A stretch of 43,065 bases of DNA from positions 1 through 43,065 of IMG/VR virus record IMGVR_UViG_3300036853_000165; one strand, written 5' to 3'. This DNA comes from a virus. The notes beneath the pieces were generated by a model. That model searched no databases, was not told the origin of the DNA, and saw nothing but the letters and a program-made list of their open reading frames with translations. A program made the position numbers and the translations under genes. Within the stretch, counting starts at the first letter, position 1. Every line of letters begins with the position of its first letter. Of this stretch, positions 36,961-43,065 are shown piece after piece.

Positions 36961-37227
36961 TCAATTCGGGATTGTGACTTCGCTGCGCCGCCCAAGCGAT
37001 TGCTCGACGCGGTCCATCGACCTCGCAATGGCGCTGATCTTCTCTTCGATGACATAGAGCCGGCGGTCGGTGGATTTGTTCTCCGCGACGAACTGCTCCA
37101 CCGCTGAAAGGCGGCTGGCAAAGCTCGATGCGTACCAGATCCCGATTCCAGCGTGCGCCATCAAAGCCCCGATGAGCACGATGGGAACGCGCCTGTCCAA
37201 GTGCCAACTCTCGCGCGGCTCGCTCAT
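36961..37227 (-). CDS. Small membrane coiled-coil protein
   Basis: 88 residues from ATG 37227, which overlaps the previous stop (ATGA). An N-terminal helix (PIVLIGALMAHAGIGIWYA) is followed by a coiled coil (LSAVEQFVAENKSTDRRLYVIEEK onward). It is similar in layout to many phage lysis-cassette proteins near endolysins. Function unknown; antiholin is one option. Confidence 0.7.
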   Translation of the reverse strand: MSEPRESWHLDRRVPIVLIGALMAHAGIGIWYASSFASRLSAVEQFVAENKSTDRRLYVIEEKISAIARSMDRVEQSLGRRSEVTIPN

Positions 37228-37664
37228 ACTTCCGGCTCGCGAACGAGGCACATAACGCCATAGGCTTTGCGCCAGCAGGCAACCAGGGCGCCGACCTTGT
37301 TGACCGTGCGGTCGAGAATCCTGCTACGAGGGACCGCAACCCAGGCATTTGGCGCATCGACACCGTAGGTCCTGTCATCGACATAGATTTCATAATCGTC
37401 GCCGATGATGCGATATTGCGGCTTGCGGCAATCTGACATGGAGCAACAGCCGACCCCGCTGCCTGGCTGCTTCAATCCCTGATACCACTCCGCAGTTTCG
37501 GGATCGACCGGACCAACCGGCGGATCGGCGAAGGCCGGAAACGCCACCGCGAGGCTGAGAAGCAGCACCGCCGGTATGAGCTTGCTCACATGACATGCAC
37601 CGAAAAACCTTGTTAACCTGCCCTTGCCTGCGGGCAAGGCGGGATGGTGAACGCGCGTAACCAT
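37224..37664 (-). CDS. Secreted cysteine-rich protein of lysis cassette
   Basis: 146 residues from ATG 37664 (GAGGAG 11 bases upstream); GTG 37589 would give a shorter N-terminus. A signal peptide (LIPAVLLLSLAVAFPAFA, then DPP) directs it out. The mature part has GCCSMSDC, then VDAPNAWVAVPRSRIL and ACWRKAYGVMCLV, a pattern found in periplasmic proteins of alphaproteobacteria. It may be a periplasmic lysis accessory. Confidence 0.72.
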   Translation of the reverse strand: MVTRVHHPALPAGKGRLTRFFGACHVSKLIPAVLLLSLAVAFPAFADPPVGPVDPETAEWYQGLKQPGSGVGCCSMSDCRKPQYRIIGDDYEIYVDDRTYGVDAPNAWVAVPRSRILDRTVNKVGALVACWRKAYGVMCLVREPEV

Positions 37665-37685
37665 TGCAGAGTGACTCCTCTGTAG

Positions 37686-37708
37686 TTGACGGGTGTCTCA
37701 CCACCCGT
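37686..37708 (+). promoter_or_regulatory. Promoter/operator-like site before methyltransferase
   Basis: TTGACGGGTGTC (37686-37697) is identical to the start of the cro promoter. ACGGGTG (37689-37695) and CACCCGT (37702-37708) form a 7-bp inverted repeat across it. No clear -10 follows. It lies 31 bases before the methyltransferase start. Confidence 0.4.
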
Positions 37709-37738
37709 TGACCCCGCCGAAACGGGCTCGCTCACACG

Positions 37739-38743
37739 ATGATCAAGCAGTTATTGTGCTATACGAAGAAGCTCAACAAAGCGGGTGCCAGAATGCTGTC
37801 GATCGCCAACTACGATGCCGCCGAAGCCGCCGCCATTGTTCTGGCATCCTATCCGGCCATCCGCGCATTCCGGCCGGTCGCATTCTCACAGGTAAATTTC
37901 CCGACCCGCGTGCGCGAAGAGCAGGAACTGATCCGCTACGCCGATGTTATGCACGAATTGGCGGATCGCGATCTCTGGTATCGCCGGACACCGTATTCGG
38001 CCATCGAGAGAACCTTGATGATGGGGGTTTCCAATGACATCGAGGCGCTGACGATCAGGCAATTCGGCACCGCCATTCGTCCTTTCATGTGTCTCTTTCC
38101 ACCCATTCCCCTCTTGCGCGCGATCAACGCCCTTGCCGGCGACCAGCGACCGTCCGTTCTCGAGATCGGCCCCGGCTCCGGGACGCTGGGCGCCTACCTG
38201 ATCAAATCGGGTTTCCCCTATTGGGCTACCGACAATACGCAAGCTCTCTATCTCTGGCAGAATCGCCTTTTCGGTCATCTTGCGGGCGACGCGTTCGCTG
38301 ATCTCGTCACCGACCCCGTCCCGTCAAAAACCACGCTTATTCCCTGGTGGCGCTTTGCCGAGATGTTCCGCGGTCCTCCGGCAATGGACATCATCGTTTG
38401 CGATGCCGCCCTCGGCGAAATGGACACCTTCGCGGTTCACTACATCGCGAGGATCGCCGCCGAGATGCTGAAGGGATCGAAAATAGGAGCGATTTTGTTC
38501 TCCAACATCGGCGAGCCCAGGATCAGCACGCCGTTTTATATTCAGCAGCTATTCTTCAAATTCGGCTTCTCCGAGCAGAGGATCGGATCGATTACAGCCT
38601 TCTCGTTGAAGCAACTCCCGCCGATCGAGATGGTTCCGATTGACGGAGAGACGTTTCAAACAGCTGAGACGTTTCTGCCGATCAGCCCCACGAAGCTCTT
38701 GCCGAGTTACGAGTTTTTCGATTTCATACGACTTCATCAATGA
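37739..38743 (+). CDS. SAM-dependent methyltransferase-like moron
   Basis: 334 residues on the plus strand, opposite to its late neighbours. It carries a SAM-binding motif, VLEIGPGSGTLGAYLI (residues 140-155), then FPYWATDNTQALYLW, and DIIVCDAALGEMD. The fold resembles putative sugar or polyketide-type methyltransferases; the target is unknown. Met19 (37793) is an alternative start. Flanked by operator-like DNA and convergent late genes, it looks like a moron expressed in the lysogen, perhaps to alter the host surface. Confidence 0.83.
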   Translation: MIKQLLCYTKKLNKAGARMLSIANYDAAEAAAIVLASYPAIRAFRPVAFSQVNFPTRVREEQELIRYADVMHELADRDLWYRRTPYSAIERTLMMGVSNDIEALTIRQFGTAIRPFMCLFPPIPLLRAINALAGDQRPSVLEIGPGSGTLGAYLIKSGFPYWATDNTQALYLWQNRLFGHLAGDAFADLVTDPVPSKTTLIPWWRFAEMFRGPPAMDIIVCDAALGEMDTFAVHYIARIAAEMLKGSKIGAILFSNIGEPRISTPFYIQQLFFKFGFSEQRIGSITAFSLKQLPPIEMVPIDGETFQTAETFLPISPTKLLPSYEFFDFIRLHQ

Positions 38744-38757
38744 AGCGGAGGATTGAA

Positions 38758-38970
38758 ATGACTTCACCGATTCCTGCCGTCTGCTCGCGCTGCGGCCGAG
38801 AACTCACCGATCTTTCGGTCGGCGGACACGATTCGCATGTCAATCCCGGAGCCGGCCCTCTCGAAACCGCGTCGTGTTGGGGGAAGCTGGAAACCGCGAT
38901 GGCGACTAGTTCGCTACTGCCCCGGTCTCCAAGGTCCCCGCCACGTTCCCAGGCAGAAACGGGTCTGTAA
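38758..38970 (+). CDS. Small zinc-ribbon protein
   Basis: 70 residues from ATG 38758 with GAGGATTGAA upstream, 14 bases after the methyltransferase. The N-terminus has CSRCGRELTDLSVGG and CWGKL. The last 25 residues are Ser/Pro/Arg-rich and lie opposite the end of the spike gene (65-base overlap), so the real protein may be shorter in effect. Probably cotranscribed with the methyltransferase. Confidence 0.55.
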   Translation: MTSPIPAVCSRCGRELTDLSVGGHDSHVNPGAGPLETASCWGKLETAMATSSLLPRSPRSPPRSQAETGL

Positions 38971-39883
38971 AGTGACCGGCCGTTTCCAGCGAGGCATTGC
39001 GCAGACCGGCGAATTTCTTGCCTGTTGACGGCCCCTGAAAGCTGACGAACCCGTTCATGGCATAGATCGAGCTTGAACTGTCGAAGACGAAGAAAGCGCC
39101 CTGCCAACAAGGGGCGTTGCTGACCGTCACGCCGACGACTGCCGAGCCGCCCGAGCCCGCATGATCATAGATCACGCTCGATCCCTCTGCGGTCGCCATG
39201 TGCGCCCAGGCCGGACCGCCAATCTCGTAATTCCCCGATACGATGACGGTGGACTGAAACCCGATAGCCAGATGCGAGGCGCCGGAGCCCGCCGGCAATC
39301 CGCCATACCCAAAGAAGATGTTGGAGAAATCGAGGAACGACCTAAACACGTCGATGCAGTCGATTCCCGAAGACGACGTGTCGATGACAAACCCGGAGAT
39401 CTTCAAAGCCGCGCCGTCGGTCAGCGACAATCCAGGACCAGCCACGGGCTGGATAATTGCCCGGCCGCTCGCGACGCTGACTGGACCCGTTATATCGCCC
39501 TGCAGCGTAAAGGGGAGATATTTCCCGACCGGCCATCCCGGGAGAAGAGGATTTGCCGTCATCAGTCCGAGCGTGCCGGCCTGCCCGATCAATCGCCCCG
39601 AGATACTCGCGCCTCCGTAGATGAATGCCTGATTGGGCGCCCCAACGGCGAGCTGGATCGTCGGTTTGTATTTGTTTCGGAAATCGTAGTCGGAATAGAG
39701 CACGTCGAAGGCATGTTGCAGGGTTGCCCATGGCGCCGCCTTCGTGCCGTCTCCGGTCACATCGGAAGCCGCCGGAATAGTAACCTGAACGCCATCGCCC
39801 CATGAGCCTGTCGTCGGTACTGTCGTCGGTGCAACATAGACAGTAAGATCGGCGCCGGGATCTATACGTTGAGAAAAGGTCAT
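38906..39883 (-). CDS. Tail spike or fibre protein, beta-helix-like
   Basis: 325 residues. The N-terminus (TVYVAPTT...APWATLQHAFDVLYSDYDF) is the kind found before right-handed beta-helix spikes that use periodic pectate-lyase-like rungs. The centre has repeated SGFVID, LDFSNIFFGYGG, ASHLAIGFQSTVIVSG rungs. The end is Gly/Ser/Thr-rich. It likely binds or cleaves host surface sugars. It stands next to the other fibre gene. Confidence 0.82.
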   Translation of the reverse strand: MTFSQRIDPGADLTVYVAPTTVPTTGSWGDGVQVTIPAASDVTGDGTKAAPWATLQHAFDVLYSDYDFRNKYKPTIQLAVGAPNQAFIYGGASISGRLIGQAGTLGLMTANPLLPGWPVGKYLPFTLQGDITGPVSVASGRAIIQPVAGPGLSLTDGAALKISGFVIDTSSSGIDCIDVFRSFLDFSNIFFGYGGLPAGSGASHLAIGFQSTVIVSGNYEIGGPAWAHMATAEGSSVIYDHAGSGGSAVVGVTVSNAPCWQGAFFVFDSSSSIYAMNGFVSFQGPSTGKKFAGLRNASLETAGHFTDPFLPGNVAGTLETGAVAN

Positions 39884-39895
39884 TTTATTCCTCTA

Positions 39896-40819
39896 TTAGG
39901 CTATTCTAACGGCAGTGATGTAGCTATCCTTTGAAGATCCTGAGAGATTGAATTTGATCTTTCCGTTAGTGGAAGAGGTATCTTCTACCGAAATACGCAG
40001 ATTCCCCGCAGGAGATGTCATAAAGCCTGACATTGCCACCGAAAGCACCGCCGAAGCAGATGCACTGGCAAAGGTGGTGGAGATTATTGTCGTCCCATCC
40101 CATAATTTGAATATATAGTTGGCCGCACCACTGGTATCTTGAACGGCAACTGACCCGCAGACGAACCAAGTCCCCGATGTTCCTTGAGCGACGCTCGGGC
40201 CATCGAAAAAAGTACCGGTATTGCTGAGATTCACATCTCCGCTGAGAAAATTGCTGATCGGTGTGGTGATGATAAATCCGGCCGGGTTGAGCAGTTCCCA
40301 CCGTGTATTGGCGAGATCGTAGCGAAGCTCCAGAATGGCATTCGCCCCGGGAATGTCCCCGACGAGAAGGGCTTGCCCGCCTCGCTTCGTGATCGTCCGC
40401 GCCGTCAGGCTGTTCGGCGAGAAAGTCGGCGTCGTGGTGGTATTTGCCGCAGTCGCCCTGACATAGCAGAGCTGACCATCGACAAGGACCGTGAGCGCCG
40501 GAGAATATCCCGCCGTGATCGCGTCAGACGTTCCGCCGCCGGCAACGAAATAGAGGACGCCATCCTGCACCTGGCCGAGATTCGGCACGTCGGATCGCGC
40601 ATTCGGAACCTGTGTCGTGCCATAACCGGTAATTTTGAACGCGGCAAACGGGATGTTTGCCGTCAGGGTTTGCGTGCCGTCTTTCAACATGCAAGTCGAA
40701 AGGCCTGTCGCGAAGCCGTCGTCTTCGGCATCGAACCGCGAGGCGGTGATGTCGATATTGGCGTTCTTGTCGTTGACCCAATTGTACAGGCGAGTAAAAA
40801 CGCCATTGACGAAAGACAT
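39896..40819 (-). CDS. Tail fibre protein
   Basis: 307 residues. The N-terminus (FVNGVFTRLYNWVNDKNANIDITASRFDAEDDGFATGLS) is the virion-attachment motif common in phage fibres, followed by ANIPFAAFKITGYG. The C-terminal half is beta-rich and Ser/Thr/Gly-rich (SGTWFVCGSVAVQD, ASASAVLSVAMSG), like a receptor-binding lectin. Only 12 bases separate it from the spike gene. Confidence 0.88.
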   Translation of the reverse strand: MSFVNGVFTRLYNWVNDKNANIDITASRFDAEDDGFATGLSTCMLKDGTQTLTANIPFAAFKITGYGTTQVPNARSDVPNLGQVQDGVLYFVAGGGTSDAITAGYSPALTVLVDGQLCYVRATAANTTTTPTFSPNSLTARTITKRGGQALLVGDIPGANAILELRYDLANTRWELLNPAGFIITTPISNFLSGDVNLSNTGTFFDGPSVAQGTSGTWFVCGSVAVQDTSGAANYIFKLWDGTTIISTTFASASASAVLSVAMSGFMTSPAGNLRISVEDTSSTNGKIKFNLSGSSKDSYITAVRIA

Positions 40820-40832
40820 TGTTAATCTCCAT

Positions 40833-40851
40833 TCGCGCCATTGCGGCGCGA
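40833..40851. other. Perfect stem-loop between fibre gene and plus-strand gene
   Basis: TCGCGCC (40833-40839) with GGCGCGA (40845-40851) and a 5-base loop. No U-run follows on either strand. It separates the fibre gene from the membrane moron. Confidence 0.4.
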
Positions 40852-40874
40852 GGCGAGAGGGATTAGGTTGAGGG

Positions 40875-41156
40875 ATGCGGTGGAATTACACGAAGACGCT
40901 GCTGATCCTTGCGATCGGCGCCTCGGTTGTTCGTTATCTCGCGGCTATTGTCGTCGGCTCAGACCCATGGAGCGAGCAGGCTGCCGGAGGAGGGCCTATA
41001 GCCGGTCTGATCTACTTGGTTTTGCTTGGTCCGCTCTTCGTGCTATTCGATGTCGTCGGCTGGCTCAAGGAGCGGCGGGCGGCGCGAAATCGCGGGGCGT
41101 CCGCAGCGAGCTCAACCCAACCCCGCCCATCTCAAGGATCTGTCCGGCGAGCGTGA
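40875..41156 (+). CDS. Two-TM membrane protein, possible moron
   Basis: 93 residues on the plus strand, opposite its late neighbours. Two hydrophobic segments (LLILAIGASVVRYLAAIVV and GLIYLVLLGPLFVLFDVVGW) are followed by a basic tail. The last 92 bases overlap the 3' end of the ejection-protein gene on the other strand. Membrane morons often give superinfection exclusion; no direct evidence here. Confidence 0.6.
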   Translation: MRWNYTKTLLILAIGASVVRYLAAIVVGSDPWSEQAAGGGPIAGLIYLVLLGPLFVLFDVVGWLKERRAARNRGASAASSTQPRPSQGSVRRA

Positions 41157-43065
41157 CGGCCTTCTCGCTGGTCGGCGAGAGCATGGCAAGTTGCTTCAAC
41201 TTTCCCGCGGCATCGCCGCTTAGGAGCGTCTGAGCCAGCGCTATGCGCTTCTCCGGCGCCCTGAGCGCCGCCAGACCCTCCATCGCAAGCTCCGGGAGAT
41301 GAAGCCATGACCCGGGACTGACCACCGTGGCGGCGACCCGGGCGCCCTTGCTGATCATCTTGCCGGCATCGCTGCTCATCGCGGCAGAGTCCGTCGCTGT
41401 CGGCGAGCCCTCCGGCAATCCCTTGGCCGAGGCCTGGACGACCTCCATTAGCTTCTCGATGCCCTCGGCGCGACCGTCCGGCCCAAGCGCGGCGCGGACG
41501 ATATTGGCTTGGCGCGGGTCCTGCCAGATCCCCTTATAGAGCTTGGCCGATACGTTCCCCGCATCCCCCGCTTGGGTTAGCGCGGTATCGAGCTTGTCGG
41601 AGAGCCAATTGGCAAAGCCGGCGTTCCACTCACCCTGTTTCCCCGCCACGCCGAAATTGACCCGCATCCGGCCGACCTCTTCCGGCGTCAGATTCCCAGC
41701 ATCGAACATGCGGCGCACGATGGCGACGCGGTCCATTGGCTGGGCGTCTTTCAACGTATTGAGGATACCGAGGCCGCCATCGAGCATGGTCTTGACCGTG
41801 TCGCTGGCGGAGCCGTATTGCAATCGGGCGGCGAGATAGTCGGGGTTGGCTTTGTCGAGGACGGAAAGCAGTTCCCGCTTAGTATCGGCGACGGCCTTTC
41901 CATAGGTATTGAGGCGCCCAAGATCGTTTGTGTTCGCCTCGATCTCGCCATCAAGCCCTTGCTTGATGTAGTCCCAAGACCGCCAGTCGGGCGCGATCTC
42001 ACTTTTGACCAATTTGCCGTTCTCATAGGTCGGAACCTTGATACTATATCCCTTCTCTGCCGCCAGTTCTTGGGCGCGACCGATAGCACGCACCATCGAG
42101 GGGCGCTCCATGAGGGAGCCGACCGCCTCATTCCAGAAGGGTCCCTTTGGGACGATATTCCCGTCCGCATCGGGCGCGCCATCGAGCGCACGGGTATAGG
42201 CTTCCTTCGCTTGTGCCGCCCGGGCATTCAACGCATCGCTGACGACTTTGTCGGCGCCCTCGCGGAACTGCCCGATGGCTGCCTCGCCCGGAGGAGCCGG
42301 ACTGATCTTGGCGATCTCGTCGCGCATCGCGGCGGGAATTTGCTCCTGCCGTTGCGTCTTCTGGAAATCGTAAATCTGGTCGGCCGTCTCGGGATAGCGC
42401 GATAGCTGCCGTTCGGTCGCCTGGACGCTGCGCAAGCCAGTCGACTGTCCGGCCGAGAGATTGACACCCCGGCGTGCGGCTTCGCTTTCCAGCGCCGCCG
42501 CCGCGGCTTGCGTGGCTGGGTCCATGGCCGCCGTGCGGTCATAGGCCGAAACAGCCAAAGGATTGCTGTTGAGCGCCTTGATGGCGCCGACGCCGGCCGC
42601 TTGCCCGACCCCGGCGAGCGCACCTTGCCCGGCTGAATTGAGATAGTCGATATGCAACGGCTCACCCGCCAGCCATTTGTCGAGCGCCTGGCGTCCGACA
42701 TCCACCGCTGCGGCTGTTCCCGCCGCCGCCGGAATGCTTGCGCCCGTGGGGCCAACGAGCGCCCCCGCCGCCGCTCCGGCGGCACCCGGGATCGTGGGTC
42801 CGGCCTCCTTCGCCGCGAAATCGCCCGCCCGAGTGAAGGCATCCAAAGGTCCCGTTGCCCCCGATACCGATGGCGTTTCACGGGCATAATTTCCCTGCGG
42901 ATCGGCATAGACGATATGGCCGTTGACGACGCCGTAGCGTTTCACCGCTTCCGTGATCGGCAGATTGGGGAAGCGCGCCGCAGCGAAACGGGAAATCTGA
43001 TCGTTCTCGCCCGGCGCAAGACCTGCGCGTAGATTCGTCCAGAAACCCGCACCGGCCAAGGGCGT
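41065..43065 (-). CDS. DNA ejection/injection protein, C-terminal part
   Basis: At least 667 codons; the frame is open to the right edge, so the true start lies outside the window. The N-terminal visible part (FAAARFPNLPITEAVKRYGV, VYADPQGNYARETP) and the Ala/Gly-rich hydrophobic stretch (PGAAGAAAGALVGPTGA) are typical of podovirus ejection proteins that enter the host envelope with the DNA. A long helical, charged middle follows. It lies just before the fibre genes. Confidence 0.78.
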   Translation of the reverse strand, partial: TPLAGAGFWTNLRAGLAPGENDQISRFAAARFPNLPITEAVKRYGVVNGHIVYADPQGNYARETPSVSGATGPLDAFTRAGDFAAKEAGPTIPGAAGAAAGALVGPTGASIPAAAGTAAAVDVGRQALDKWLAGEPLHIDYLNSAGQGALAGVGQAAGVGAIKALNSNPLAVSAYDRTAAMDPATQAAAAALESEAARRGVNLSAGQSTGLRSVQATERQLSRYPETADQIYDFQKTQRQEQIPAAMRDEIAKISPAPPGEAAIGQFREGADKVVSDALNARAAQAKEAYTRALDGAPDADGNIVPKGPFWNEAVGSLMERPSMVRAIGRAQELAAEKGYSIKVPTYENGKLVKSEIAPDWRSWDYIKQGLDGEIEANTNDLGRLNTYGKAVADTKRELLSVLDKANPDYLAARLQYGSASDTVKTMLDGGLGILNTLKDAQPMDRVAIVRRMFDAGNLTPEEVGRMRVNFGVAGKQGEWNAGFANWLSDKLDTALTQAGDAGNVSAKLYKGIWQDPRQANIVRAALGPDGRAEGIEKLMEVVQASAKGLPEGSPTATDSAAMSSDAGKMISKGARVAATVVSPGSWLHLPELAMEGLAALRAPEKRIALAQTLLSGDAAGKLKQLAMLSPTSEKAVTLAGQILEMGGVGLSSLRTPRDFAPPAAP

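Noticed and set aside
1-43065. CRISPR array, insertion sequence or diversity-generating retroelement
   Set aside because: No spaced direct repeats, transposase or reverse transcriptase were found among the translated frames.

Overview
The window is most of the genome of a temperate, short-tailed (podovirus-like) phage of a GC-rich alphaproteobacterium, probably a Hyphomicrobiales (Rhizobiales) member. It carries a P22-type portal, a terminase pair, ejection and fibre proteins, a lysis cassette, an S24-type repressor with a divergent Cro-like gene, an excisionase and a tyrosine integrase. An attP-like site made of the 3' part of a tRNA-Thr(GGT) lies inside the phage genome with phage genes on both sides, so this looks like unintegrated phage DNA and not a prophage with its ends. 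The host assignment is inferred from gene style and GC content only.

The layout is a mirror image of lambda. The immunity region lies near 18.7 kb. From it a minus-strand operon runs leftward: a Cro-like gene, small zinc and membrane proteins, an HTH-PAS regulator, a cytosine-5 methyltransferase, a GNAT-like protein, DNA-binding proteins, a DUF1064 nuclease, ParB-like proteins, an adenine methyltransferase, a GIY-YIG nuclease, a replication initiator, and last a NusG/RfaH-like protein in the position lambda uses for the late antiterminator Q. A strong sigma70-like promoter follows at 7461-7489, then the terminases, collar-like proteins, the portal, three small proteins and the start of a probable scaffold gene. 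The window ends there. The major capsid protein and most neck genes are not present, and would lie between base 1 and base 43065 if the genome is circular or permuted.

From the other side of the immunity region a plus-strand early operon (19.5-32.8 kb) carries many small, tightly overlapping genes: zinc proteins, an HNH nuclease, a Gp157-family protein, an ssDNA-binding protein with an SSB-like tail, a DUF968-like HNH protein, a MazG-like protein, a HAD phosphatase, then xis, int, attP and a PD-(D/E)xK-like nuclease. The right end (43.0-32.7 kb, minus strand) holds late genes: ejection protein, two fibre/spike genes, a lysis cassette (endolysin, holin candidate, nested Rz/Rz1) and a glycoside-hydrolase-like protein. 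Two plus-strand insertions interrupt it (37739-38970 and 40875-41156) and look like morons.

The most interesting features are these. (1) A NusG-like protein sits in the Q position directly before a strong late promoter. (2) The two early promoters share one operator layout, and 12 bp of one recurs before the methyltransferase moron. (3) Genes are joined by repeated translation-start cassettes and ATGA junctions that also encode micro-peptides of 12-26 residues. (4) An HNH nuclease has an N-terminus copied from its neighbour. (5) About ten very small membrane proteins are scattered through the genome.
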